Notes: generated by a model from the sequence alone, not told the origin. Shown: positions 18,946 through 27,977, counted from the stretch's first letter. The stretch is DNA of 64,000 nucleotides from Paeniglutamicibacter cryotolerans (GCF_014190875.1 NZ_JACHVS010000001.1:1178001-1242000); one strand, 5' to 3'. Program-made: numbers and translations.

Positions 18946-19871
18946 TCTATACCTATTTGGGCCCAGCCGGAACCTTCACCGAGGCTGCCCTGCTGCAGGT
19001 TCCGGGGGCAGCACAGGCCACCCGAGTGCCCTCCACCAACGTCAACACGGCATTGGAGATGGTCCGGTGCGGCGAGGCGGACGCTGCCATGGTCCCGATC
19101 GAAAACTCGGTCGAGGGCGGCGTCTCGGCGACCCTAGACGCCATTGCCACGGGCGAACCGCTGCAGATCCTGGCCGAGGTGCTGGTCCCGATCACCTTCG
19201 TACTGACGGTCCGCGAGGGAGTGGAATCACTGGCACAGATCCGGACGGTGGCCACGCACGGGCACGCCTGGGCGCAATGCCGCGGGTGGGCCGAGAAGAA
19301 TATTCCGAAAGCGGAATTTGTTCCGGCCTCGTCCACGGCTGCCGGAGCGCTGGGGCTGCTTGATCCGCTGGCCCACCACGATGCGGCGATTTCCTCGCCG
19401 CTCGTCGCGGCCGAGGAAAACCTGCGCGTGCTGGCCGGTCCGGTGGAGGACAACGCCGGTGCGGTGACCCGCTTCGTACTGGTCGGCAAGCCTGGCCCTA
19501 TTCCCGAACCGACCGGCAATGACAAGACCACGGTGATCCTGCCGTTGGCCGAGGACCGGCCCGGTGCGCTGATGGAGATCCTCGAGCAGTTCGTGGTGCG
19601 CGGGGTCAACCTCAGCCGCATTGAATCCCGCCCCACCGGCGAAGGGCTCGGGCACTACTTCTTCTCGGTGGACGTCGAGGGCCATCTGGCACAGGCGCGG
19701 ATCGCCGACGCGCTCACAGGGCTGCACCGGGTCTGCCCGGACCTGCGCTTCCTGGGATCATACCCGGCCGCCGGAGGCCTCGTCACGACGGTGGACGACC
19801 ACACGTCGGATAAGGCCTTCGCCAGGGCCAACGCCTGGGTCGCGGGGCTGCGGGGCAACCTGGGCAGTTAG
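18942..19871 (+). CDS. pheA: Prephenate dehydratase
   Basis: 309 residues converting prephenate to phenylpyruvate in phenylalanine synthesis. Catalytic domain: [16 protein letters not shown] at the N-terminus, [17 protein letters not shown], and the [12 protein letters not shown] motif with the essential Thr-Arg-Phe. A C-terminal ACT domain starts near residue 195 ([18 protein letters not shown]) with NLSRIESRP for feedback by phenylalanine. No chorismate mutase domain is fused, as usual in actinobacteria. The start is set by the ATGA overlap with the rhodanese gene. Confidence 0.95.
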   Translation: MIYTYLGPAGTFTEAALLQVPGAAQATRVPSTNVNTALEMVRCGEADAAMVPIENSVEGGVSATLDAIATGEPLQILAEVLVPITFVLTVREGVESLAQIRTVATHGHAWAQCRGWAEKNIPKAEFVPASSTAAGALGLLDPLAHHDAAISSPLVAAEENLRVLAGPVEDNAGAVTRFVLVGKPGPIPEPTGNDKTTVILPLAEDRPGALMEILEQFVVRGVNLSRIESRPTGEGLGHYFFSVDVEGHLAQARIADALTGLHRVCPDLRFLGSYPAAGGLVTTVDDHTSDKAFARANAWVAGLRGNLGS

Positions 19872-19884
19872 CCGGATCCGTTGC

Positions 19885-20943
19885 TCAGATCCCGTCAAGC
19901 CGGCCCAGGCGCATCCTGATCGATGCCGGCTTCACGGTGACTGTCAGCCCGTTCACCAGCCCGGTCGGGTCCCCGTCGATCTGGGTGTTCATCGGCTCGT
20001 GGCAGCGCAGCGAGAGCGACGCCGTGGGGTAGAAACCCATCTGCGGGATCGATCCCCGATGACGGAAGGTGGTCTTCAGCAGGATCCAGACCCAGCCGGC
20101 CACGCTGCGCGGGCTGAGCACCACCACGTCGAGCAGCCCGTCATCGACCCGGGCGTCGGGCACCAGGTCCAGGCCCTGCAGCTTGCCGCAATTGGCAAAG
20201 AGTACCGAGCGGACGCTACGCGTCTGTTCCGGGGCGCCGTCCAAGGCGATGGAGATCTTCTTCCGCTTGCCCGGGAGGTGCCGGAAGCCGGCTTCCGAGT
20301 ATGCGAGCCAGCCGACCTTGGCCTTGAGCCCCTCGTCGGTGTCGTCCATGATGTCGGCATCGGAGCCGATGCCGGCGATGACCAAGAAGGTGTGCTCGAC
20401 GCGTTTCCCGTCCGTCTGTTCCAGCTCGATCAGCCCGGTGTCGATGAGGCGCACCGCGCCGGTCACCGCATCGAAGGCGGCCGCCAAGGGATCATCGAGC
20501 GGAATTTCGAGGTTCCTGGCCAACAAGTTCCCGGTGCCCAGCGGAATGATGCCCAAGGACGCCGTCCCGTGCACCAGCGATTCGGCCACGGCGCGCACCG
20601 TCCCGTCCCCGCCTGCGGCGATGACCAGGTCGCAGCCGGCTTCGAGGGCCCTGAGCGCAGCATCGCGCCCTGCGTCTTCGGGCGTGGTTTCGAAGATCAA
20701 CGGTGCCGGGATTCCGGCCTCGGCGCAGACGTGGAGCACGGCGGCGGCCGCCGCTCCGGTGCCCGCCTTGGTCGGGTTCAGCACCACGGCTACCTTGCGT
20801 GCTGTCGATTCCCCTCCGGCGCGCGGCAGCTTCGAGGTGGGTCGGTTCCGGTTGGCGAGCTTGCGTACGGAGAACCAGCTGACCGCGGCGGTGATGCCCG
20901 CGACGGCCGACAGGAGCAACGCAATGAGGCGATTCCTTGGCAT
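19885..20943 (-). CDS. Diacylglycerol/lipid kinase family protein
   Basis: 352 residues. An N-terminal hydrophobic helix ([19 protein letters not shown]) suggests membrane attachment. The DAGK catalytic domain follows with [12 protein letters not shown], the nucleotide loop [14 protein letters not shown] and [13 protein letters not shown], then [11 protein letters not shown] and the late acidic [12 protein letters not shown]. It phosphorylates diacylglycerol or a related lipid. Divergent from serS with 39 bp between starts; convergent with pheA with 13 bp between stops. A TAGTGT hexamer 9 nt upstream may be its -10. Confidence 0.9.
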   Translation of the reverse strand: MPRNRLIALLLSAVAGITAAVSWFSVRKLANRNRPTSKLPRAGGESTARKVAVVLNPTKAGTGAAAAAVLHVCAEAGIPAPLIFETTPEDAGRDAALRALEAGCDLVIAAGGDGTVRAVAESLVHGTASLGIIPLGTGNLLARNLEIPLDDPLAAAFDAVTGAVRLIDTGLIELEQTDGKRVEHTFLVIAGIGSDADIMDDTDEGLKAKVGWLAYSEAGFRHLPGKRKKISIALDGAPEQTRSVRSVLFANCGKLQGLDLVPDARVDDGLLDVVVLSPRSVAGWVWILLKTTFRHRGSIPQMGFYPTASLSLRCHEPMNTQIDGDPTGLVNGLTVTVKPASIRMRLGRLDGI

Positions 20944-20982
20944 GATGCACCCACACTAACCGGGATTCGATACGCTTGTGGG

Positions 20983-22269
20983 GTGATCGACGTAAAAGAA
21001 CTCAGCGAGAATCCTGATTTGTTCCGTGCCTCGCAGCGGGACCGTGGGGCCGACGAATCCGTGGTTGACCGGATTATCGCCGCGGATGCGCTTCGACGCG
21101 AGTCGATTGCCGCCTTCGAGGCGCTGCGCGCGGAGCAGAAGATCTTCTCCAAGAAGGTCGGCGCCGCCAAGGGCGAGGAGAAGGCCGCGTTGCTGGCCGA
21201 GGTCAAGGACCTCTCCGCCAACGTGAAGGCCGCCGAGGCCGCCTCCAACGCGGCCCAGGCCGAACTCACTGCCCTGGCGCGCTCGGTGCCGAACCTGATC
21301 CAGGAGGGTGCTCCGGCCGGTGGCGAAGACGACTTTACCGTCGTCAAGATCGTGGGTACTCCGCGTGACTTCGCCGCCGAGGGCTTCGAACCCCGCGACC
21401 ACCTGGAACTGGGCGAACTGCTCGGCGCCATCGACATGGAACGCGGCGCCAAGGTCTCCGGATCGCGCTTCTACTTCCTCAAGGGCGTCGGCGCACGGCT
21501 CGAAATCGCGCTGATGAACATGGCATTGGAGCAGTCGTTGCAGAACGGCTTCATCCCGATGATCACCCCGACCCTGGTGCGTCCTGAGACCATGCAGGGC
21601 ACCGGATTCGACGTCGCCCACGACGACGAGATCTATAAGCTCGAGCGCGACGACATGTACCTCGTCGGTACCTCCGAGGTGGCCTTGGCCGGCTATCACG
21701 CTGAGGAGATCCTTGACCTGTCAGACGGTCCGACCCGCTATGCCGGTTGGAGCTCCTGCTACCGCCGCGAGGCCGGTTCCGCAGGCAAGGACACCCGCGG
21801 CATCATCCGCGTGCACCAGTTCAACAAGCTGGAAATGTTCGTTTACTGCCCGGTGGAGCAGGCGGCCGAGGAACACCAGCGCCTGCTGGCCTGGGAAGAG
21901 GAAATGCTGGCCAAGGTCGAGCTGCCCTACCGGGTGATCGATACGGCCGCCGGTGACTTGGGCATGAGTGCCGCACGCAAGTTCGACTGCGAGGCATGGG
22001 TCCCGACCCAGGGCGACTACCGCGAACTGACGTCAACCTCGAACTGCACCACGTTCCAGGCGCGTCGCCTGAACATCCGGGAACGAGAGATCGACGCCGA
22101 AGGCAAGCCGGGCAAGACCCGCTCCGTCGCGACACTCAATGGCACCCTAGCCACGACCCGCTGGATCGTCGCCATCCTGGAGCACCACCAGAACCCGGAC
22201 GGCTCGGTCAACGTGCCCGTCGCACTGCGCCCGTACTTGGGCGGCATGGAAGTCCTGCCGGTCCTCTAG
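20983..22269 (+). CDS. serS: Seryl-tRNA synthetase
   Basis: 428 residues. The N-terminal coiled-coil arm (about 30-100, rich in Lys/Glu/Ala) that grips tRNA-Ser is followed by the class II core: motif 2 [20 protein letters not shown] and motif 3 [19 protein letters not shown]. The GTG at 20983 follows TACGCT (20971-20976) by exactly 6 nt with no Shine-Dalgarno, a leaderless start. The frame stays open far upstream on this strand, but that DNA is the antisense of the lipid kinase. It ends at a strong terminator. Confidence 0.97.
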   Translation: MIDVKELSENPDLFRASQRDRGADESVVDRIIAADALRRESIAAFEALRAEQKIFSKKVGAAKGEEKAALLAEVKDLSANVKAAEAASNAAQAELTALARSVPNLIQEGAPAGGEDDFTVVKIVGTPRDFAAEGFEPRDHLELGELLGAIDMERGAKVSGSRFYFLKGVGARLEIALMNMALEQSLQNGFIPMITPTLVRPETMQGTGFDVAHDDEIYKLERDDMYLVGTSEVALAGYHAEEILDLSDGPTRYAGWSSCYRREAGSAGKDTRGIIRVHQFNKLEMFVYCPVEQAAEEHQRLLAWEEEMLAKVELPYRVIDTAAGDLGMSAARKFDCEAWVPTQGDYRELTSTSNCTTFQARRLNIREREIDAEGKPGKTRSVATLNGTLATTRWIVAILEHHQNPDGSVNVPVALRPYLGGMEVLPVL

Positions 22270-22289
22270 GCGGCAGCAGGGCACGAGCC

Positions 22290-22330
22290 GGCCCGGCCCG
22301 GATCCGTCAGCGGCGGATCCGGACCGGGCC
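22290..22330 (+). terminator. serS terminator hairpin
   Basis: A 17-bp stem with one mismatch (22290-22306 with 22314-22330) begins 21 bp after the serS stop; it is followed by GTTGCGTTT. Confidence 0.8.
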
Positions 22331-22350
22331 GTTGCGTTTGACGCGGGTTC

Positions 22351-22373
22351 GGGGGGGGGGGGGGGGGGGGGGG
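22351..22373. repeat. Homopolymer of 23 consecutive G
   Basis: Twenty-three G residues in a row, 21 bp after the serS terminator and 71 bp before the next start codon. It is far longer than any other mononucleotide run in the window. It may be a real slippage-prone tract or a sequencing/assembly artefact. Confidence 0.9.
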
Positions 22374-22444
22374 TCGCCCGGAATTCACCTCCCGCGTGAC
22401 CGGCATCATGCGCTTTTATCGCCCAGTGGTGGTCTACTGGATGA

Positions 22445-23290
22445 ATGACAGTGATGACAAGGACCGGCATCGAAGACCGGCAAGAAGACAACAAGATCAT
22501 GGTGTGCCTGGACGTCGATGGCACCCTGGTGGACCACGACGGGGCCATGAGCCCGGCAGTGAAGGAAGCGGCCCACGCGGTCGTCGCGGCGGGCCACGAG
22601 GTGGTCATCTCGACCGGCCGTTCGCTCGGTGCGACCCTGCCGGTGATCAGGATCCTGGGCATCGAGAGCGGCTATGCCGTCTGCTGCAACGGCGGCATCA
22701 CGGTACGCATCGACATGGGCCTGCCCGATGGCTACGAGGTCATCGACCGGCGCACCTTCGACCCGGCCCCCGCGCTGATCGCCCTGCGCCAGGCCCTGCC
22801 CACGGCCAAGTACGCGCTGGAAGACAACCACGGCAACTTCCTCTCCACCTCCCGCTTCCAAGATGCAAGCTTTGGCGTCGTGGCTCAGGCCGTGGACTTC
22901 GAAAAAATGCTGGCGGCCACCGCGGTGCGTCTGGTGGTCTTCTCCACCGACTCCACGGCCGAGGAATTCGGTGAGGCGGTCGCCGCCATCGGGCTGCACG
23001 GGGTTACCTACTCGGTCGGGTGGACGGCCTGGTTGGATATCGCAGCCGAGGGAGTCTCCAAGGCCAGTGCGCTGGAGATGCTGCGCGAACAACTGGGCTT
23101 CGAGGTGGCAGATACGCTCGCCGTGGGCGACGGGCGCAACGACATCGAAATGCTCGGCTGGGCCGGGCGGGGCGTGGCCATGGGCCAGGCCCCCGACGAG
23201 GTCAAGGCGGCAGCCGACGAGGTCACCGACTCGGTAGATCAGGACGGGCTGGTCCTCGTGCTCGCCGGGCTTCCGGTTCCCGCCCTTTAG
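22445..23290 (+). CDS. HAD-superfamily phosphatase, Cof-like
   Basis: 281 residues. Motif I VCLDVDGTLVDHDG (residues about 20-33), motif II STGRSLG, cap domain in the middle, and motif III/IV GDGRNDIEMLGWAGRGVAM near residue 245. A paralogue of the phosphatase at 1244-2053, with unknown sugar-phosphate or nucleotide substrate. Start codons in frame are ATG 22445 and ATG 22454; 22445 is 6 nt after TCTACT, a weak -10. The 23-G tract lies in its upstream region and could affect expression if its length varies. Its stop overlaps the stop of the decayed kinase downstream. Confidence 0.87.
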   Translation: MTVMTRTGIEDRQEDNKIMVCLDVDGTLVDHDGAMSPAVKEAAHAVVAAGHEVVISTGRSLGATLPVIRILGIESGYAVCCNGGITVRIDMGLPDGYEVIDRRTFDPAPALIALRQALPTAKYALEDNHGNFLSTSRFQDASFGVVAQAVDFEKMLAATAVRLVVFSTDSTAEEFGEAVAAIGLHGVTYSVGWTAWLDIAAEGVSKASALEMLREQLGFEVADTLAVGDGRNDIEMLGWAGRGVAMGQAPDEVKAAADEVTDSVDQDGLVLVLAGLPVPAL

Positions 23291-23884
23291 GCTTCCGAAG
23301 CGGAATCCGGCCAGGGAGCCATGTCCCCGCGCCGATGCAGCCAACCCAGTACGGCCTGGCCCTGCCGCAGTTGAAACGCGCGCAGCGTCGGCAGCCCCGG
23401 CGAACACCACGTGGGTGGAGAGCCAGGGCTCCGGATCGGACCCCGCATCAAGCGTCGCTGCATTGACCAGCAGGCTCAGCGCATCGAACCAGGCCGGAGC
23501 GCGGCAGGCATGGGGCCAATCAACGAGGATCATGTTCCCTGCGGCGTCGACAAGCATGTTGTCGGCGCGCGAGTCGGCATGCACCAGGTGCCCGCCGGAC
23601 AATGCCGCGGTCGACCGGGCAGCCAGCGCAGCCAGGACCCGCAGTCCATCGGTGTCCCGGGCACCCGGCGCCGGATCATTCAGCAGGCGTTCCCACCCGG
23701 CAGGCAACGGGCCGTGGCTCTGGGCCGCAGCGGGAAGGAAACCCGGAACCAGCCCCGGGTCGATCGCTGCAAGCCGCCCGAGTGCATCAAGTGCAGCTTC
23801 GAGCTGGGCCGGATGCCACGGCGAATCAGGGTGTCCGCCGTCAATGTCCGCGAAGGCCAGGGCCACCCAGCCCGCTTCTTCCAC
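23287..23884 (-). pseudogene. Aminoglycoside phosphotransferase-like gene, truncated and frameshifted
   Basis: The readable part begins near 23905 with RRYPAFLGFVEEAGWVALAF and carries an intact APH core: HLVHADSRADNMLVD (catalytic Asp and Asn) and MILVDWPHACRAPAWFDALS. The N-terminal lobe, roughly 90-100 residues in this family, is missing. After WLSTHVVFAG (about 23400) the frame is lost; the expected C-terminus PGLPTLRAFQLRQGQ to the stop at 23287 continues in another frame, and about 25 family residues are absent between. This fits a deletion of some 70 bp. Its missing 5' end coincides with the inverted repeat at 23899-23955. Confidence 0.75.
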
Positions 23885-23898
23885 GAAGCCCAGGAAGG

Positions 23899-23955
23899 CC
23901 GGATAGCGCCGCGCTACACGGCCGCTTCGCGCCGGTGTAGCGCGGCGCTATCCGG
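23899..23955. repeat. Perfect 21-bp inverted repeat at the junction of two broken genes
   Basis: Arms 23899-23919 and 23935-23955 are exact reverse complements around a 15-nt loop. One arm lies in the 5' end of the kinase fragment, the other encodes the C-terminus of the RDD pseudogene (DSAALHRREAAV). It may act as a terminator, but it also marks the rearrangement point. Confidence 0.8.
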
Positions 23956-24440
23956 GTGCGCTGCGGAATCCACCGCCTTGATGAATGCCCTGCGGCCCGA
24001 TGCCAGTGTGCCCCCAACTGCGCTGCCAGGGGAAAAGCCGCCGCCGCAGGCCTCGGGCAGCAGTGAGAGGGGGAGGAGCAGGTTGAGCACGGTGCGTTGG
24101 AACATCAGCCAGCAACCGCGCCACTCACCCGGAGTGGTGCCGTCCTCCAACCGCACCAGCCGGGTGCCGGCGACAACCGCACCAGCCGGGTGCCGGCGAC
24201 AAGCGCGCCGGGCGTGTGTCCGGCGAAGCACGCGAATCCGAGCAGCCAGGGCAATGGCCACGCCCCACCCCGCGGCAGTGCCGTGGTGCATCAGCGCCCA
24301 CGCGATTGGCATCCAGTGCACCTGCATGCCTTCGCTCCTGTCGGCGAAGGTCGAGACAACCTGGGGCGGTATCTGGCCATCGGGGCCTCGTCGGCAGGCG
24401 TCGGCTTCTTCGATGTCGGTGCGGGAGCAAGCGGGGGCAT
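23914..24440 (-). pseudogene. RDD-family membrane protein, decayed paralogue
   Basis: Segments matching the intact neighbour at 24504-25079 appear in order but in three frames: MARYRP and an FADRSEGMQVHW stretch, then PWLLGFACFAGHTPGALVAG, then TRLVRLEDGTTPGEWRGCW and WLMFQRTVLNLLLPLSLLP to the stop. A 26-bp tandem duplication (24149-24200) causes one frameshift inside the GTRLVRL motif. Another frame change and a loss of about 25 codons lie upstream of PWLLGF. The gene is therefore a recently broken duplicate of its neighbour. Confidence 0.8.
24149..24200. repeat. 26-bp perfect tandem duplication
   Basis: The unit at 24149-24174 is repeated exactly at 24175-24200. Because 26 is not a multiple of 3, it shifts the frame of the RDD pseudogene. 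Confidence 0.95.
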
Positions 24441-24503
24441 GCCAGCAAGTCTTACCTGGTGCCCGAGCGACCCGCTACGAGGCATGGGGTCGGCTCCCGG
24501 GGG

Positions 24504-25079
24504 TCAGGGGCGCCAGGTTCCGTTACGCAGTGAGGCGGTGCGGCGCGGGTTGATGCTCACGTGGAACCTGCGGATCCAGCCCGTGTCGAAGGATCCGTTG
24601 ATTGCTACGCTGACCATCCATAAGGCTGCGAGCGGGACCATGATGGTGCGTTGGAACATCAGCCATCCGCCCCGCCAGAATCCGGGGGCCCGGCCGTTGC
24701 CGATCCGCACCAGGCGGGTTCCGCAGATCAGCGATCCGGGCGTATATCCACTGAAGCACAGGAAACCCAGCAGCCAGGGAACGCTGAGACCGGTGAGGGC
24801 GAGGAGGAGCCAGGCTTCGTCGTTGCCTACGGCCTGGGACGAGCTGGCGGCCCCCAGCAGCGCGACGGCGATGCCGAAAACGATGAGGGTGTCCACAAGC
24901 CAGGCCAGCGTGATCCAACCCCAGTGGGGTTGGAAGCCCCAGCTGCCGTCGGCGAATTGTGTTGGTTCCCCGGGGTGGTAACCGGCCATGGGGATGGCGG
25001 CCTTCCTCGCCTTGGGCTGCTTCGTCGATGTCGATGTCGACGGTGGTGGTGGTGGTGGTGGAGCAGGAAGGGAAGTCAC
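24504..25079 (-). CDS. RDD-family membrane protein
   Basis: 191 residues with a Pro/Ser/Thr-rich cytoplasmic head (seven prolines in a row, then STSTST) encoded by GGT and GATGTC microsatellite-like DNA at 25020-25060. RDD features follow: helices near residues 55-75 and 85-105, then LCGTRLVRIGNGRAPGFW-type loop (ICGTRLVRIG) and a third helix near 145. The role of RDD proteins is mostly unknown; some are ion antiporters. The GTG at 25079 is used; an ATG at 24989 (MAGYHPGEP) with AGGAAGG 11 nt upstream is a serious alternative that drops the low-complexity head. Confidence 0.82.
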   Translation of the reverse strand: MTSLPAPPPPPPPSTSTSTKQPKARKAAIPMAGYHPGEPTQFADGSWGFQPHWGWITLAWLVDTLIVFGIAVALLGAASSSQAVGNDEAWLLLALTGLSVPWLLGFLCFSGYTPGSLICGTRLVRIGNGRAPGFWRGGWLMFQRTIMVPLAALWMVSVAINGSFDTGWIRRFHVSINPRRTASLRNGTWRP

Positions 25080-25129
25080 TCGTTAAGTTTCGCACGACGT
25101 GGAGGTCCGGACCCACCCGCAACCATTTA

Positions 25130-25154
25130 GTCGAATTGATATTTAAAATTCGAC
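25130..25154. promoter_or_regulatory. Inverted repeat between divergent RDD and lipoprotein genes
   Basis: GTCGAATT (25130-25137) and AATTCGAC (25147-25154) are perfect complements separated by 9 bp, in the 125-bp divergent intergenic region. A TAGGCT -10 for the lipoprotein follows at 25192-25197. Candidate operator or shared promoter element. Confidence 0.5.
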
Positions 25155-25204
25155 CGGGTCGACGCCCGGAGCTGGGCCGATGCGGAAACTGTAGGCTTGA
25201 AACC

Positions 25205-25621
25205 ATGAAATCCCGTCTTTTGGCCCTGGTCCTCGCAGCGGTTGCGCTGGCCTTGGCCGGCTGCTCCACCGAGGCCCAATGCGGCACCGGAGCCTCCAGC
25301 CCCCAACGTGCGGCCACGGAACTGGTGGCCGCGGCCTTGGCCGGCAACCAGGCCGAGGTCTGCAAGCTGACCAGTCCAGGGGGGCCCGAAGAGGTTGCGG
25401 CCGAATTCGGCCGGCTCACCGCGGAACTGAAGTCGGCCGGTGCGGACCGGGACTTCACCTTGAAGCAGGTTCCCGGCTCGGAGAAGGGGCGCTGGTCGAA
25501 ACTGGAACTGAGCGGCCCCGGCCCCGGATCACCGCTGTCATTCGACGTGTTCCGGAACGGCGAGAACTACACGATCGGCTGGTTGGAATACCGCCAGTTG
25601 CCTCTGCCCTCGGCCACGTAG
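25205..25621 (+). CDS. Small lipoprotein of unknown function
   Basis: 138 residues: MKSRLLALVLAAVALALAGC is a lipoprotein signal with lipobox LAGC (Cys 20). The mature part has a second Cys pair region (QCGTG, EVCKL) and a C-terminal beta-rich stretch, similar in layout to small NTF2-like secreted proteins, but I do not recognise the family. The ATG is 7 nt after TAGGCT with no Shine-Dalgarno, a leaderless start. It is divergent from the RDD gene and convergent with the esterase, 16 bp between stops. Confidence 0.8.
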   Translation: MKSRLLALVLAAVALALAGCSTEAQCGTGASSPQRAATELVAAALAGNQAEVCKLTSPGGPEEVAAEFGRLTAELKSAGADRDFTLKQVPGSEKGRWSKLELSGPGPGSPLSFDVFRNGENYTIGWLEYRQLPLPSAT

Positions 25622-25637
25622 TGGCCTCGGCTGATCG

Positions 25638-26696
25638 TCAGCCCAGCTTCTCTCGCAGGAACCGGATCATCGTGTCCATGAGGACGGTGCTGTTCCAAGC
25701 GGCCTTCGGCGAACCGTGGCCGGCGTTCGGCAGCACATAGCGGGTACTGGGTACCCCGGCGGCAAGCAGCGCATCTTGCAGGATCCGGGTCTGGCTAGGG
25801 GACACCGTCTTGTCCTTGGCCCCATGGAACATCAGGAACGGAGGGTCCCCGGCGCTCGCGTAGGTCAGTGGGCTGGCCGCGGCCGCCGCTGCCGGGTCCT
25901 CGGCCAGCGCCTTGGTGCTTCCCGGTCCGAACAGCCACAGGGCGTGGGGGCTACCGGCCGCGCCCTTGACCGCCCGGGTTGCGGCATCGAAGTCGGCTGC
26001 CACCCGGGGCAAATCCGATGTGCCGTAGACGTCGATGACGGCGTCCACGCTGCTGTCCTGGTCCAGGTTCCCGCCCGCTTCGAAGCGTTCGACCCCACCG
26101 GTGGTTCCGGCCATGGCGGCCATGTAACCGCCGGCGGATTCGCCCCACACGGCCACCCGTTCCGGGTCGATGGACAGCTCCGCAGCATGGGCGCGCAAAT
26201 AGCGGATGGCGGCCTTCACGTCCCTCACGCCCTCGAGATAGGAGGCGCCATCGGTCACAGTACGGTATTTGACGCTTGCCACCACGAATCCGGCCTCGGC
26301 CAGATAGGTCCGCCGGGGCAGCGCCGCCGTCCTATTCGCGTAGAGGAAGCCGCCGCCGGGAAGGTACACGACCAGCGGCTTGGGCCCGGGCGAGTCGGGT
26401 ACCAGCAGGTCAAATTCCAGGTCGAACCGGCCGGCGGCACCGATCCCGGGGGAGGAGTAGACGATGTCGGTAAAGCTGCGCACCGGTGTCCTGCCGCAGG
26501 GCAGCGATGCCTTGGCCGAGGTGTCCGGGCACTGGATGCCCGCGGGGAGTTCCGAAGCGGTGGCCAGGGCGCTGGCGCTCAGCGGCAGGCTCAGTGCCAG
26601 TGCCACGGCCAGTGCCGCGGCTAGATGCCGGCGGATTCGCGCTCCTCGGGATCGGCCCAGGACAGCAGCCGGGCGGCGGCCGGGCGGCAGGCCCAT
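25638..26696 (-). CDS. Secreted alpha/beta hydrolase (esterase/lipase-like)
   Basis: About 352 residues. A hydrophobic signal (HLAAALAVALALSLPLSASA) precedes a BD-FAE/HSL-like hydrolase: oxyanion motif LPGGGFLYANR, nucleophile elbow VWGESAGGYMAAMAG, acidic FHGAKDKTVSPS and catalytic His in PNAGHGSPKAAW. It probably hydrolyses esters outside the membrane. The start is uncertain: the ATG at 26696 abuts its GGAGGA and overlaps the upstream gene by 76 bp, and no better in-frame start precedes the signal peptide. An upstream frame to 26819 is open but overlaps the neighbour even more. Confidence 0.82.
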   Translation of the reverse strand: MGLPPGRRPAAVLGRSRGARIRRHLAAALAVALALSLPLSASALATASELPAGIQCPDTSAKASLPCGRTPVRSFTDIVYSSPGIGAAGRFDLEFDLLVPDSPGPKPLVVYLPGGGFLYANRTAALPRRTYLAEAGFVVASVKYRTVTDGASYLEGVRDVKAAIRYLRAHAAELSIDPERVAVWGESAGGYMAAMAGTTGGVERFEAGGNLDQDSSVDAVIDVYGTSDLPRVAADFDAATRAVKGAAGSPHALWLFGPGSTKALAEDPAAAAAASPLTYASAGDPPFLMFHGAKDKTVSPSQTRILQDALLAAGVPSTRYVLPNAGHGSPKAAWNSTVLMDTMIRFLREKLG

Positions 26697-27238
26697 TCCT
26701 CCACCCAATGGGAGCGGACGACCGCCTTGGATACGGCTTGGGCGGTGATGCCCAGCTCCGCGGCGACCAGCTTCTGCTGTCCGCGCACGTTGGGGGTCAG
26801 CAGGTCGAGGACGGCCCATTCGGCGTCGGTGCGCGTGGCAACGATCTGCGCGATCAGCCGCAGCACGGCCTCGGCCTCCTCCGCTGCCTGCGCATGGTCA
26901 CCGGCCACCGCCAGCGGGACGCGGTCCCCGGTGTGCTGGGCCCGGGTTACGGCCCGCCTGGCATGGACCAGGGCCCGGCCCTGGGCGAATTCGACCTCGG
27001 TGGGCAGTGGCAGGTGCAGCGGTCCGACGCCGATGCCGACGTTCCAACGCCGCTCCCGCAGGGCGATCAGCACTGCGTTCACGGCGTCCACCGACCGGTC
27101 CACTACCCCGATGGCCTCGTCGCCCACGGAGCGCTGGAAATGGAGCAGGGTGGGAACCGGCTCGAGCAGGCCGATCAGTTCATCGACCCTGTCCCCGTAT
27201 TCGCGGGTGTCCCGCTGGTTGATGGTCAGAACATACAT
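26621..27238 (-). CDS. SatD-like protein with C-terminal helix-turn-helix
   Basis: 205 residues. The N-terminal part (VGDEAIGVV near residue 40, VGIGVGPLHLPLP near 70) recalls the acidic and glycine motifs of nucleotidyl-cyclase-type folds; the region 155-185 (QKLVAAELGITAQAVSKAVV) is a helix-turn-helix. Such proteins occur in many actinobacteria without a known role; SatD-family membership is my best guess. The ATG at 27238 is 7 bp after the YczE-like gene stop, so they are probably co-transcribed. A longer frame upstream overlaps that gene and is rejected. Confidence 0.7.
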   Translation of the reverse strand: MYVLTINQRDTREYGDRVDELIGLLEPVPTLLHFQRSVGDEAIGVVDRSVDAVNAVLIALRERRWNVGIGVGPLHLPLPTEVEFAQGRALVHARRAVTRAQHTGDRVPLAVAGDHAQAAEEAEAVLRLIAQIVATRTDAEWAVLDLLTPNVRGQQKLVAAELGITAQAVSKAVVRSHWVEEWACRPAAARLLSWADPEERESAGI

Positions 27239-27245
27239 CCCACCA

Positions 27246-27959
27246 TTATTCCCCGAAACAATCACATGTGGTTGATCTGCACTGGCGGGTGGGCGGTGTC
27301 GTCGGTGTCCGAGGCGAATCCATGGTGACGATGCAGCGGCGCAGGAAGAATTGGGTGAGCGGGCCGATGGCCAGTGCGTAGGCAACGGTGCCGAGTCCCA
27401 CGACGCCGCCCAGCAGCCAGCCGATGCCCAGCACCAGCACCTCGACCGATGTGCGGGCCAGTCGCAGGCTCACTCCGGTGCGCGCATGCAAACCGGTCAT
27501 CAGCCCGTCCCGCGGGCCGGGGCCCAGCTGGCTGCCGATGTACAGGCCGCCGCCCAGCGCGTTGATCAACAGCGCACCGGCGAAGACGGCCAGTTGAGCC
27601 GGGAGCCCGTGGATCTCGGGGATCAGGGCCAGGGCGATGTCGGCGCTGATTCCCAGCCACACCACGTTGGCGATGGTTCCAAGGCCCGGCAGCTGCCGCA
27701 GCGGTATCCATAGCAGCAGCACGATGAACCCGAAGACGATCACCACGGTGCCCAGGCTCAGCCCGGTGCGCAGCGCCACTCCGTAGTGCAGCACGTCCCA
27801 GGGGGCGGTGCCCAGGCCGGCGCGGATGAACCCGGCCATGGCCACGCCGAAAAGCGTGAGGCCGAGGAATAGCTGGACCAGGCGGTGTGGCAGCCGGCCA
27901 GCCCGCAGCTGGGCCAGCGGCGAAAGATTGCTCAGTTCGGTGGTGCGTTGCTTCTTCAT
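27246..27959 (-). CDS. YczE/YitT-like integral membrane protein
   Basis: 237 residues with about five membrane helices. The YczE pattern is visible: GVAMAGFIRAGLGTAPWDVL near residue 40, GADIALALIPE-type helix, and SQLGPGPRDGLMTGL near residue 145. Its function is unproven. The arrangement, divergent from a MocR-type regulator, matches the yczE-yczR pair described in Bacillus/Brevibacillus, in which the regulator controls the membrane protein. A polar tail with several Thr/Pro and Cys ends the protein. Confidence 0.85.
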   Translation of the reverse strand: MKKQRTTELSNLSPLAQLRAGRLPHRLVQLFLGLTLFGVAMAGFIRAGLGTAPWDVLHYGVALRTGLSLGTVVIVFGFIVLLLWIPLRQLPGLGTIANVVWLGISADIALALIPEIHGLPAQLAVFAGALLINALGGGLYIGSQLGPGPRDGLMTGLHARTGVSLRLARTSVEVLVLGIGWLLGGVVGLGTVAYALAIGPLTQFFLRRCIVTMDSPRTPTTPPTRQCRSTTCDCFGE

Positions 27960-27977
27960 GACTCCATTCTGCGGGGT

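Noticed and set aside
25638..26819. Longer esterase start at 26819
   Set aside because: Would add an Arg-rich head that is antisense-like overlap with the neighbouring gene and would bury the signal peptide.
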